This document shows, piece by piece, positions 37,774 to 46,100 of a DNA stretch of 64,000 nucleotides (position 1 is the first letter of the stretch; each line of letters starts with the position of its first letter). A program made the translations under genes and the position numbers. The notes below the pieces were generated by a model. It searched no databases. It worked only from the letters and a program-made list of their open reading frames with translations, and was not told where the DNA came from. The DNA is from Streptococcus sp. 263_SSPC (GTDB taxonomy: Bacteria; Bacillota; Bacilli; Lactobacillales; Aerococcaceae): positions 62,001-126,000 of the forward strand of contig NZ_JVNU01000027.1 in assembly GCF_001071995.1 (NCBI RefSeq). The letters are read 5' to 3'.

Positions 37774-38454
37774 TTAGTTATAAGATAAGGTACGACGATT
37801 ATCCGCTAAGTGTAATAACATTGCATCTCTAGCTCCGACTGCATCGCGTTTCTTTATCGCTTTTACAATCTCTCTATGAGCACGAATTGTGTTCGCTTTG
37901 CTCTGCTCACTTGTAAAGAAATCATTATATAATTTAATCGATTGAATAATAATTGGAATCAGTTGTTGCATCGCTACATTTCTACTAGCTTCCGCAATGG
38001 CACTATGAAATTGAATATCCAATCTAAAATGGATATCTCCTTCTGAATGAATTTCTTTTTCCAATGCCTTTTCAAGTCTTTCTAAAACAGCTACCTCTTC
38101 ATCCGTAATATGCTGTGCTGCAAGGCTTGCCATTTGTGGCTCGATTAAGAAACGAACCTCAAACAAGTCTTGAGTTAGTTTCATATGATTATCAATCTCA
38201 CCAAAACCTAAAGGATCTTTGATTGTCTCTGTTAGACTAGTGATATAAGTACCTGACCCCTGGCGAACTTCCAATATATTTTTTGAAACTAGCATTTTCA
38301 CTGCTTCACGTAACGTACTGCGTCCCACTTCTAAGTCTTGAGCCAATGTATATTCATTTGGCAACTTATCCCCAACATTTAAATCATTCTTTTCAAAATA
38401 TTCAATAATTCGATTTGCGGTTTGTTCCACTAAAGAAACTGTTTTCTCTTTCAT
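37774..38454 (-). CDS. GntR/FadR-family transcriptional regulator of the glucuronide locus
   Basis: The 226 residues have an N-terminal GntR winged helix (NEYTLAQDLEVGRSTLREAV, then MLVSKNILEVRQGSGTYI). The C-terminal all-helical FCD domain contains FEVRFLIEPQMASLAAQHI, HFRLDIQFHSAIAEAS and AHREIVKAIKKRDAVGARDAM. FCD regulators bind acidic sugar or organic acid effectors, often through a metal. It lies between the uidA operon and the kdgA operon, and similar dyads are at both promoters, so I infer that it represses both until an intermediate such as glucuronate or fructuronate accumulates. Its role resembles UxuR/ExuR, but no symbol is given. Confidence 0.9.
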   Translation of the reverse strand: MKEKTVSLVEQTANRIIEYFEKNDLNVGDKLPNEYTLAQDLEVGRSTLREAVKMLVSKNILEVRQGSGTYITSLTETIKDPLGFGEIDNHMKLTQDLFEVRFLIEPQMASLAAQHITDEEVAVLERLEKALEKEIHSEGDIHFRLDIQFHSAIAEASRNVAMQQLIPIIIQSIKLYNDFFTSEQSKANTIRAHREIVKAIKKRDAVGARDAMLLHLADNRRTLSYN

Positions 38455-38472
38455 CTCTATTCCCCATTCGAC

Positions 38473-38540
38473 ACTTTTTCGAACCTATTCTAACAGTTCT
38501 CACACTATAGCTCAAACCATTAGAATAGCATTCGAAAAGT
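38473..38540. repeat. Long inverted repeat around the gntR promoter
   Basis: ACTTTTTCGAA..TATTCT and AGAATA...TTCGAAAAGT form a long dyad spanning the gntR promoter and the end of uidA. It may act as an autoregulatory operator or a partial terminator for the uidA operon. Confidence 0.55.
38487..38516 (-). promoter_or_regulatory. Possible promoter of the gntR gene
   Basis: Minus strand: TTTGAG (38511-38516), 18 bases, TAGAAT (38487-38492), inside the long inverted repeat. Confidence 0.45.
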
Positions 38541-38545
38541 ACTCA

Positions 38546-40348
38546 CTATTTTTTGTAATGATAGTTTGGAATAGCGTTCCAACGGTTTCTAAACAATTTA
38601 ACGATTGATTTTGGATTTCTATTCCTTGTGAATAATCCTTTGTGGTTTCCTTGGATACGAATTAACGCATAACTATTTGTTTCAAAGTCAGCAAAGTTCC
38701 AAACATGTTCACCTACAAAGTTTTGGAGTTCATCAAATACTTCATGACTCATCTGATGGAATCGTTCTTGATACTCTTCAGTATACGGAACATCCCAATT
38801 TGAATGATATCCAGGTAATGTATCTGCACCGTACTCCGTCATAATGATTGGTTTATCTGGATATTTTTCTTGCCATTTAAGCAACTCTTTACGAAGACCC
38901 TCGCGTGCTCCTTCAATATCCCCATGGTTGACATACCAACCGTAATAACGATTTAAGCAAAGCACATCAATCAATGGTGAAATTAAATCACGTTCTGGAG
39001 TTGCCATCATAATATTCACTACCGTTGTTGGACGGTTTTGCGGATCTAACTCTTTCACATATTTGACTAAAGGTTCGAAGTATTTATCGGCACCTTCTCC
39101 AGCACCATCTGGCTCGTTCGCTACACTCCATAAGACTACGCACGCATGGTTCTTATCACGAGCAACAAGTTCCTTAAGTGCACGTTTATGGTTTTCCATG
39201 GTTTCATAATATTCCCATGTCTTAATCGGTTTAGATTCCCCTCTATTCATGCTTAAAGCAGCCGTAAAGTTTGCAAATAAACCAACAGCTGGAACTTCAT
39301 CAATGACTAAGAATCCCATACGGTCTGATAAACGCATCATCTCTTCTGAATATGGATAGTGGGCTGTTCGGTATGAATTTGCCCCCATGTTTTTCATTAA
39401 ATTCAAGTCCATCAAGTTTACAGCTTCGTTAAAACCACGACCATTAACATAACTATCTTCATGTTTTCCAAACCCTTTGAAATATACCGGTTTGTCATTT
39501 ACTAGGAATTGACCTTTTTCAACACGAATGGTACGAACTCCAAATAGTTCTTCGTATTCATCTACTAATTCTTCTCCAGCAAACAATTCAACTTTTGCTG
39601 TATAGAGATACGCATCTAATACTTCCCAGCGACGAACATTAGCAATTTCTAGTTCAGCTCCTGCCTCACCTTTTGCCACAACTTCACCATTTTCGTCTAA
39701 AATTGTTACTGTTGCATTTCCTCCATTAGCAGTATTCTCTACCGCTACCTTTACAGTCGCATCATTTCCATGAATATCGTAAGTTACTACAATATCTTCG
39801 ATACGCGCTTTAGGAAGGACTAATAATTGAACCGGACGTTGAATCCCTGCATAGTTAAAGAAGTCGAAGTTTTCTGAAACTTTCTTTTTCACAGAACCAT
39901 CCGGCAATAATTCTTCAGAGTAGTTACCGACTGGTAAAGTAGTATGATCTAAAATGTTATTAGCACAAACACTAATCAATAGTTCTTTTTCAATTGTCAA
40001 TTCCTCAGGAATACGAACTTCAAATGGCGTAAAACCACCGATATGTTCTCCTAATAATTGACCGTTCACATATACTCTTGCTTGATGTGTTACAGAACCA
40101 AAACGAAGCACTAATTCTTCATCTGATTCGAAAGAAGGTACTCTAAAAGTACGCTCATACCAGTTATCTCCAATAAAATATCTTTTTTCAGATTCCACTG
40201 CTACATCATTAAATGAACTTGGTACCACCATTAAGTCTTCAGCAGAAAGGCGCGCATCCACCCCTGGAACGTATTCACCTTGCTTAAAGTTCCAAATTCC
40301 ATCTAACGAATAACGTTTTCTCTTTGCATTTAAAACTGGATATAACAT
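38546..40348 (-). CDS. uidA: Beta-glucuronidase (GH2)
   Basis: It hydrolyses beta-D-glucuronides to free glucuronate. The 600 residues match the UidA length. An N-terminal sugar-binding jelly roll (RYSLDGIWNFKQGEYVPG) and an Ig-like middle precede the TIM barrel with FGKHEDSYVNGRGFNE, TAHYPYSEEMM, and the acid/base Glu in SVANEPDG. The nucleophile Glu is in IMTEYGADTLPG. NRNPKSIVK near the end matches the NxK type motif that recognises the glucuronate carboxylate. No signal peptide is present, so it acts on imported substrates. It follows the GH3 gene by 15 bases. Confidence 0.95.
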   Translation of the reverse strand: MLYPVLNAKRKRYSLDGIWNFKQGEYVPGVDARLSAEDLMVVPSSFNDVAVESEKRYFIGDNWYERTFRVPSFESDEELVLRFGSVTHQARVYVNGQLLGEHIGGFTPFEVRIPEELTIEKELLISVCANNILDHTTLPVGNYSEELLPDGSVKKKVSENFDFFNYAGIQRPVQLLVLPKARIEDIVVTYDIHGNDATVKVAVENTANGGNATVTILDENGEVVAKGEAGAELEIANVRRWEVLDAYLYTAKVELFAGEELVDEYEELFGVRTIRVEKGQFLVNDKPVYFKGFGKHEDSYVNGRGFNEAVNLMDLNLMKNMGANSYRTAHYPYSEEMMRLSDRMGFLVIDEVPAVGLFANFTAALSMNRGESKPIKTWEYYETMENHKRALKELVARDKNHACVVLWSVANEPDGAGEGADKYFEPLVKYVKELDPQNRPTTVVNIMMATPERDLISPLIDVLCLNRYYGWYVNHGDIEGAREGLRKELLKWQEKYPDKPIIMTEYGADTLPGYHSNWDVPYTEEYQERFHQMSHEVFDELQNFVGEHVWNFADFETNSYALIRIQGNHKGLFTRNRNPKSIVKLFRNRWNAIPNYHYKK

Positions 40349-40363
40349 GTATCATCCCTCTTT

Positions 40364-42088
40364 CTATAATCTAGCTTGCCATTTTTCTGTCCACACTAAC
40401 TCATTAGGAGTTCCTTTGAATTCAGATTTCCCTTCAAGTTTGTCAATTACAACTTTAACTGTATTCTCATTACCGTGGTAAGCATTAATAAATGTTTTAA
40501 CCATTGTTGCATCATGTAAATGAGTTGTAAAGTTTGTAGACACAAATACAGTTGGTGCTTCATGTACATACCAAGGAACCTCATTCGACATTGCTGTCTT
40601 CCATTGGATGCGGTAATTATTTTGTGCACCATACCCAATCACATTTGCAACTACTAATGCTAAATCAACTGTATCTCTATACTCTAGTGTACGACCTTTG
40701 ATACGACTATTTCCATCATTAACGGTTACTTTATATCCACGACTTGTTAATTCATCTACGAAACGGTTTAAAACTGAATCATCATTAGCCATGATTCCAC
40801 CTTTTTCACCATCTAAGTAATACAAGCGTACACGTTTATGATCTACAGGATTAATTGGTAAGTTCTGTTGTGTGTCTTTAACAAGAGTAATTCCACGGTC
40901 AGCTGCTTCTTTTTGCCATTCTAGGTGTTCAGCGCAACCAATGACTTCTAACTCTTTCTTATCTTTCAACAATGTACCATTTGCTTGTTTTTCAGGGAGA
41001 TTTAATTTTGCTTTCAATCCTAAAATACGTCGTAATGCATCCGTCATACGTTCTTCAGTAATGACTCCATCGTGATATCCTTTTAACATGAAGTTAAAGT
41101 CTTCTTCCATATTGTTGAAGAACAAGAACATGTCACAGCCTGCAGCAATAGCTCCTGGAACATAATCCTCACGACGCATCGCACTTGTCATCCCTAACAT
41201 GTGACTGGCATCTGTAATCACCATTCCGTTGAAGTCTAATTTTTCTTTTAGCAAGTCTTGAATTAATTCTTCAGCAAGTGTTGCTGGCATTACATCTTTA
41301 TCTTCAAGGCCTGGACGAAGCGCTTTTTGATATTCAGGCAATGCAATATGTCCAGCCATAATCATTTCAACACCATTTTCGATATGGTTGCGATATACTT
41401 TGCCAAAAGAATTTTCCCACTCTTCTACTGAAAGTTCATTCACACCTAATATTAAGTGTTGGTCACGTTCTTCAGTTCCATCTCCAGGGAAGTGCTTCAC
41501 ACAGCAAACGACTTCTCGTTCCGCTTTTAATCCTTCTACATATGCGTTTGTATATTTAATTACATCTTCAGCAGTTGTACCGTACGCACGAGTATTAACG
41601 ATTGTATTTCTCCAGTTTTGTAAAATATCTACACATGGGTCAAAGTTAACATTTACACCAAGAGCCGTTTCTTCACGAGCAGATACAAGTCCTGCATGAT
41701 AAGGAACCCATGTGTCACGACTTGCTTCGGATTGCGCACCAGAAGAAATATAAGTACCGCCCTTAACGGCACCGTCACCACCTGAATCGCAGTTTGCAGC
41801 CACTAATAATGGAATTTTTGTTTGAGATTGAAGATTATTAATCAATCCCTGAACATCTTCTGGACTACCGTTCATATATCGGACGCCACCGATATGATAT
41901 TTTTCAAGAATTTCTTTGTTGCTTAAGTTGTTTCCACTAAAAGCATCTCCTCCAAAGAAAAATAAGTTTGTAAATAATTGTCCCACTTTTTCTTCATCTG
42001 TCATGCCTTTAATTGTTGACTCAACCCATTCAATTTGATTCGGGTTCAAGTTGTAAGGTTTTTTTGATAAATCTACTAATCTTGCCAT
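40364..42088 (-). CDS. Glycoside hydrolase family 3 protein (beta-N-acetylhexosaminidase-like)
   Basis: The 574-residue cytoplasmic enzyme has the NagZ-like KHFPGDGTEERDQHL, which combines a substrate Lys-His pair and the catalytic Asp-x-His loop. The nucleophile is the Asp in MVITDASHMLG. A C-terminal extension of about 190 residues after the barrel is atypical of proteobacterial NagZ and resembles two-domain Gram-positive GH3 enzymes. Sitting between a GPH symporter gene and uidA, it probably removes the hexosamine from a glucuronate-containing disaccharide. A beta-glucosidase specificity cannot be excluded. Confidence 0.85.
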   Translation of the reverse strand: MARLVDLSKKPYNLNPNQIEWVESTIKGMTDEEKVGQLFTNLFFFGGDAFSGNNLSNKEILEKYHIGGVRYMNGSPEDVQGLINNLQSQTKIPLLVAANCDSGGDGAVKGGTYISSGAQSEASRDTWVPYHAGLVSAREETALGVNVNFDPCVDILQNWRNTIVNTRAYGTTAEDVIKYTNAYVEGLKAEREVVCCVKHFPGDGTEERDQHLILGVNELSVEEWENSFGKVYRNHIENGVEMIMAGHIALPEYQKALRPGLEDKDVMPATLAEELIQDLLKEKLDFNGMVITDASHMLGMTSAMRREDYVPGAIAAGCDMFLFFNNMEEDFNFMLKGYHDGVITEERMTDALRRILGLKAKLNLPEKQANGTLLKDKKELEVIGCAEHLEWQKEAADRGITLVKDTQQNLPINPVDHKRVRLYYLDGEKGGIMANDDSVLNRFVDELTSRGYKVTVNDGNSRIKGRTLEYRDTVDLALVVANVIGYGAQNNYRIQWKTAMSNEVPWYVHEAPTVFVSTNFTTHLHDATMVKTFINAYHGNENTVKVVIDKLEGKSEFKGTPNELVWTEKWQARL

Positions 42089-42109
42089 TTTACTTCCTCC
42101 TATAATGAA

Positions 42110-42137
42110 GCTCCGTAAACTCTTTAGCTTACGGAGC
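42110..42137 (-). promoter_or_regulatory. Intercistronic hairpin between symporter and GH3 genes
   Basis: Perfect stem GCTCCGTAA / TTACGGAGC with a 10-base loop and no T-run, 11 bases beyond the symporter stop. It more likely protects or processes mRNA than terminates it. Confidence 0.6.
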
Positions 42138-42146
42138 GTTGATTAA

Positions 42147-43616
42147 TTATGCTTTTTGTTTTGCTAATGTTTCAGCTTTGATACGAGCAATTTCACTTTG
42201 AATTTCTTCCATTTTCTCTTTGTTTAATGGGTAGAATTTCATTGCGATAATGTTACAGATGTATCCAAATATAACGAATCCACAGAACATCACTAAACCG
42301 ATAAATTTCAATTCTGGTGTTAATGGTGTATCGACTTGAGGTAATTGTTCAGTAAAACCGATAGACGCACATAGGATACCTACAAATGCAGAACCGAATG
42401 AAGAAACAATTTTATCAACTGCACTGAATAAAGTTCCCATCAAACCAGGAACGTAACGCCCTGAACGATATACTTCGTAGTCCGCACAGTCAGCTGTCAT
42501 AGGAATTACCATTGTCCCTGCTAAACCATTCGCACCTTGAGCTAAGATAAATAATGTTAAGAACGCAATTGTGAAGAATGATAATCCTGTGAACCCTTCA
42601 GCTCCTGGTAGTGAGAACGTTGAAGGATCTGCTACGTAGAATAACCCAAATAGTAATCCATAAAGAATAATACCAGCCCATGAACCTAATAATAATGCTT
42701 TTCTTTGTCCAAGTTTTTGTGCAATAAATTTAACTCCAAGAATCATGATTAAAATCTTAGGAATTAATGTATATTGGTTAAATGTATTAAGTAATTTATA
42801 GTTTCCACAAATAATACCAAAGATAATAACCGATACTGTAGCATTAGTAGTAACCAAAGCTGCTAATTTATCTGTTGATGCAGATACTACTAGCATTTGG
42901 ATAGCTCGGTTATTTTTTAATACATCCCAGTAGTCTCTGAAAGTAACTTTAACAGGTTCACCAGTACCGAAGAACTCTGTACGGTCTTTATCTTTAAGCG
43001 CGAAGATTGCTAACCAAGTGAAGATAAATGTTACAGGAGCGATATACAACCATAACTCTTGGAATAATTCAGCAGTAAAGCCACCATATTTTGGCACTAA
43101 GTGTTGAGCAACAAACCCTGGTACTAATGCGAATAATGTAGCGTTATAGATACCATCGTAGATACCAAATGTTGGACGTTGTTTAGGATCGTTTGTTAAA
43201 CAGCTTTGAGCTGATTTTGTTACTACTGTTTGTAAGGTATAACCGATAATGTAGATTAAATAAATCACTAAGAAATAAATGAATCTATATTGTTCTGGTA
43301 AATGGTGAGTTGTAAAGAACATTAAGAAAGTAGTGATTAGTAACACGATGTTACCAGCTGCCATAAACGGACGGTTTTTACCAAATTTTCCATCTGTTTT
43401 GTCTACAATATAACCAACGATTGGGTCTGTAACCGCGTCCCAAATACGCATGAATGTCATTACAGAAGTAGCCATTACTACCGCTACCCCAACATAACCT
43501 GTTAAATAGTAAGCAACGAAGTTCAATAGAACTAGCCATAAGTTTGTTGATGTATTATTTAAAGCAAATAACGCCATTTGCCACGTTTTCGCTCTATGAA
43601 TTCCTGTGTTTTCCAT
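42147..43616 (-). CDS. Glycoside-pentoside-hexuronide (GPH) cation symporter
   Basis: A 489-residue integral membrane transporter with about 12 spans of the MelB/GPH type in the major facilitator superfamily. The hallmark RIWDAVTDPIVGYIVDKTDGKFGKNRPF is near residues 57-84, cited as a landmark. Family members co-import sugars or glucuronides with a cation. Context (GH3, uidA and the hexuronate pathway) indicates uptake of a beta-glucuronide or a glycosaminoglycan disaccharide. It lies between the HAD gene and the GH3 gene. Confidence 0.9.
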   Translation of the reverse strand: MENTGIHRAKTWQMALFALNNTSTNLWLVLLNFVAYYLTGYVGVAVVMATSVMTFMRIWDAVTDPIVGYIVDKTDGKFGKNRPFMAAGNIVLLITTFLMFFTTHHLPEQYRFIYFLVIYLIYIIGYTLQTVVTKSAQSCLTNDPKQRPTFGIYDGIYNATLFALVPGFVAQHLVPKYGGFTAELFQELWLYIAPVTFIFTWLAIFALKDKDRTEFFGTGEPVKVTFRDYWDVLKNNRAIQMLVVSASTDKLAALVTTNATVSVIIFGIICGNYKLLNTFNQYTLIPKILIMILGVKFIAQKLGQRKALLLGSWAGIILYGLLFGLFYVADPSTFSLPGAEGFTGLSFFTIAFLTLFILAQGANGLAGTMVIPMTADCADYEVYRSGRYVPGLMGTLFSAVDKIVSSFGSAFVGILCASIGFTEQLPQVDTPLTPELKFIGLVMFCGFVIFGYICNIIAMKFYPLNKEKMEEIQSEIARIKAETLAKQKA

Positions 43617-43635
43617 GTTAATAACTCCTTATTTT

Positions 43636-44463
43636 TTATGACTTAAATTGTGATAAATGATTATGATAAATTGCTTGATACTCTATGTCGTTGTAATGTC
43701 CGCCGATAAATTCTGGAAGAATTTTTGCAACTAACGTTTCCCACGACTCTTTTTCTTTTCCAAATAAAATTGGATAGAAATGTACTTCATTAACTTTTGC
43801 AGCGTCTAAATCTCCAGGTGCATCTCCAACCATTAAGATTTTCTCTTTTTCGAATCCGAGAGACTTGATTTCTTTAATCGCTGCCGCTTTACTTCCCCGT
43901 TCTTGTCCGAAGAATTCTGAAACAAATGGCATTAACCCATGACGTTTCCATTCGCTATTAACCGCTTCGCTATTGGCAGAAGAAACAATCGCAATCTGTG
44001 CTACTTTACTAATTTCTTCTAAAGCACTTTTCACTCCTTCAAAAGGTTTGTCTTCGCCAACAAGTTCTGTTTCAATGCCATGATTTACAGCTTTGCTCCA
44101 CTCGAGCGCCTTCACTAGAACAGGATCATTACGCTTTGTAATCTCCTCTTCCAGTGATTGATTCGAAAGAGAAGTTGTATGATTGCACCAGTTAGCAAAT
44201 ACTGTAAAGTCTTCAATTGATTCGCCATGTTCTTTAGCAAACTCGAGACTAAGTAGCAATCCTTTGAAGCGATTAATTCCCCTCGTTTCAGAGAATAAGT
44301 TGACACGATTCCATTCTTTTAAGTAGACTTCTTGATTTTGAATCTCGAAGAACTTTGCAGCTATCGGTCCAAAGAATCGAATGTGCTTAATATCCATTGT
44401 GTCCATTGCACAGCCATCAGAGTCGATGCATACCACGAATGGACTTTCATCTGTTAAAGCCAT
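43636..44463 (-). CDS. HAD-superfamily hydrolase
   Basis: The 275-residue cytoplasmic protein has HAD motif I as IDSDGCAMDTMD, motif II at IAIVSSAN, and motif III/IV in KEKILMVGDAPGDLDAAK. A large cap domain follows motif I. The residue after the second Asp-Gly in motif I is Cys instead of the common Thr or Val. The ATG at 44461-44463 was chosen for AAAGGAG five bases upstream. As first gene of the glucuronide uptake operon it probably removes a phosphate from a pathway by-product or sugar phosphate; the substrate is unknown. Confidence 0.82.
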   Translation of the reverse strand: MALTDESPFVVCIDSDGCAMDTMDIKHIRFFGPIAAKFFEIQNQEVYLKEWNRVNLFSETRGINRFKGLLLSLEFAKEHGESIEDFTVFANWCNHTTSLSNQSLEEEITKRNDPVLVKALEWSKAVNHGIETELVGEDKPFEGVKSALEEISKVAQIAIVSSANSEAVNSEWKRHGLMPFVSEFFGQERGSKAAAIKEIKSLGFEKEKILMVGDAPGDLDAAKVNEVHFYPILFGKEKESWETLVAKILPEFIGGHYNDIEYQAIYHNHLSQFKS

Positions 44464-44503
44464 ATGCTCTCCTTTCATAAAATATAATCATTTTCTAAAG
44501 TCT

Positions 44504-44528
44504 GCAGATGATTTTGTTAGATGACTTT
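44504..44528. promoter_or_regulatory. Additional half-sites in the leader of the HAD-symporter-uidA operon
   Basis: GCAGATGA and TTAGATGACTTT repeat the half-site of the kdgA operator 40-65 bases upstream of the HAD start codon. Confidence 0.5.
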
Positions 44529-44605
44529 CTATGCACTCGCTTACATTAGTGCTTAAAAATAAAATCATCTCTTCTTTTAGAAATGATGTGATGTTTTGCA
44601 GTGAA

Positions 44606-44638
44606 TTCATCTGATGTATTCATTGTATCAGATATGAA
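44606..44638. promoter_or_regulatory. Operator and promoter region of the HAD-symporter-GH3-uidA operon
   Basis: TTCATCTGATGTATTC and its inverted partner GTATCAGATATGAA form a dyad closely similar to the kdgA operator. On the minus strand TACAAT lies inside it, and TTGATT just upstream; exact -35/-10 assignment is unclear. It is the most likely control point of this operon by the GntR protein. Confidence 0.65.
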
Positions 44639-44740
44639 TCAAAAAATAAATACCTAAATTAAAAATTTTTCAAACTTTTTTAAATAACTTTATTTCCCTT
44701 TAAATAAAGGTTTTATTAAATATAATAAGGAAATAAAAAA

Positions 44741-44772
44741 TCAACAGACGACTTTTTAAAGTCATCTGTTGA
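44741..44772 (-). terminator. Terminator with operator-like arms
   Basis: Stem TCAACAGAtGACTTT / AAGTCGTCTGTTGA followed on the minus strand by TTTTTTATTT. The arms also resemble the AAAGTCATCTG half-site of the GntR operator, so the sequence may have a dual role. It ends the small unit at 44791-44865. Confidence 0.75.
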
Positions 44773-44790
44773 TTGATAAATATATATTGT

Positions 44791-44865
44791 TCAGAGAAAT
44801 AATCTCTTTAAAAGTATGTCTTCATGAATTAAACAATTCAGTATATCCGATTGTCTCTTATTCAC
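44791..44865 (-). CDS. 24-residue small ORF or regulator remnant
   Basis: GTG at 44863-44865 with GGAGGGG at good spacing opens a 24-codon frame, VNKRQSDILNCLIHEDILLK and four more residues, ending TGA. A consensus TATAAT promoter is 30 bases upstream and a terminator follows, so it looks like an intact tiny transcription unit. The sequence resembles the first helix of HTH/PRD-type sugar regulators (KRQxxILxxL). It could be the surviving 5' end of a deleted regulator gene or a real small peptide. I cannot decide between these. Confidence 0.45.
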   Translation of the reverse strand: MNKRQSDILNCLIHEDILLKRLFL

Positions 44866-44895
44866 TGTATCCCCTCCATCTATTTCCACAATCTC

Positions 44896-44925
44896 ATTAT
44901 ATTTTTATTGGAAACAAATATTAAA
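44896..44925 (-). promoter_or_regulatory. Promoter of the 24-residue ORF
   Basis: Minus strand: TTTAAT (44920-44925), 18 bases, TATAAT (44896-44901). Confidence 0.6.
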
Positions 44926-44939
44926 CCAACTTTTTTCCA

Positions 44940-45499
44940 GAACATTGTGGAAGTTTCTCATTTTATTGTGGCACTTTATTAAGAGGGAACAGTGAACTTT
45001 CTGGCAAAGTTCGGTGTAAAAACTGTCAAATTGGATTAAATTCTAAATATTTCTCTATTAAATAGTTGTAATTTAAATTTCCAAAAGTAACAAATTTGTT
45101 ACTGTAACATATATGCTACTTTTTACTTTTTTTTCAAAAAAAATTGCACTAAAAAAACGCTATTCAAATAGTGAATAACGTCATTGAAAAATATATATTT
45201 TTAGTCATAAATTATTGCGTCAAACCGATTCTACTTTTCTAAAATTCGCGTCAAACCAACACTTATAATGATCTATCACTTACAGTACTTTTCAAAATTC
45301 AAAAGAATAGAACTCCCCTATTTGGTTTAATCGTTACAATCTTTTTTATATAGAAACTCTGTTATTTATATTCGAAAAGTTCAACAACGGGAATTATTCT
45401 TATTTCTTTCAGAAAACTTATTTTTAATTTTTTTAGCCCCTTTTTTACATAAAAACACCGATTTTCGTTGATATATCAACATTTTTATCTTAAAAACAA
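44940..45499. other. AT-rich intergenic region without recognisable genes
   Basis: About 560 bases with many stop codons in all frames. GCGTCAAACC occurs twice (about 45218-45227 and 45250-45259), and on the minus strand each gives TTGACGC, a possible -35. No RNA family or coding sequence was recognised. It may be the remnant of a deleted gene such as the regulator suggested by the 24-residue ORF. Confidence 0.5.
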
Positions 45500-45537
45500 A
45501 AATCCCGAAATTCACTTATAAGTGAATTTCGGGATTT
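45500..45537 (-). terminator. Terminator of the ECF S component gene
   Basis: Perfect 18-bp stem (AAATCCCGAAATTCACTT and its complement) followed on the minus strand by TTTTGTTTTT, just after the stop at 45545. Confidence 0.92.
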
Positions 45538-45544
45538 CGTATTT

Positions 45545-46084
45545 TTACTGTTTATTTTGTTTCAATTTGTAGTTTGCATATAGTTTTAACGTAATCGTTC
45601 CAAACACAGCGACTGTAAGTAAGTTGACGATACTTGCAATCCAGCCTTGTGTAAACACAATCGTTGTGGATTGTTGATAGAACAATACATCGAGCGTTGG
45701 CGCAATCAATCCGAAAATGGCAATATTGACTACCGCTTGTACGACATTAAATCGAATCATATCGTGTTGTGAAAATACTCCTTGGCGTAAGCTTTTACGA
45801 CGAATCGCAAATCCAAATACAAACCCTAGCGCACCCGTACTGAGTGCCCAAGAAAGCCACAAGTGATCCGTATAGATCAAATCAAACAATACATGTCCTG
45901 TAAAACCGACAATGGCCGCTGGAATCGCGCCTGCAACACCTGCAAAGAGCGCAAGGTAGCCATATGCCAATTGTATATATACTCCCTCAATTGGTGTTGT
46001 AATCGACGTTAATGTCATTAACGCTGTCATAATTCCAATCCCAAGAATGGTATAGAGAATTGTTTTAAACAGTCCGTCTTTCAC
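45545..46084 (-). CDS. ECF transporter S component (UPF0397-like)
   Basis: A 179-residue membrane protein with five or six spans. AGAIPAAIVGFTGHVLFDLI and LGFVFGFAIRRKSL resemble the UPF0397 group of substrate-capture (S) subunits of energy-coupling factor vitamin transporters. The frame extends upstream, but the GTG at 46082-46084 has AAAGGAGGGG at proper spacing and removes an overlap with murB. The shared EcfAA'T module is not in this window. Substrate is not predictable with confidence; related proteins are often labelled riboflavin-type. Confidence 0.78.
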   Translation of the reverse strand: MKDGLFKTILYTILGIGIMTALMTLTSITTPIEGVYIQLAYGYLALFAGVAGAIPAAIVGFTGHVLFDLIYTDHLWLSWALSTGALGFVFGFAIRRKSLRQGVFSQHDMIRFNVVQAVVNIAIFGLIAPTLDVLFYQQSTTIVFTQGWIASIVNLLTVAVFGTITLKLYANYKLKQNKQ

Positions 46085-46100
46085 AATACCCCTCCTTTGC

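Noticed and set aside
44969-45040. Short plus-strand frame starting GTG after AGAGGGAAC
   Set aside because: Only about 15 codons, no promoter or terminator around it, in AT-rich DNA; likely chance.
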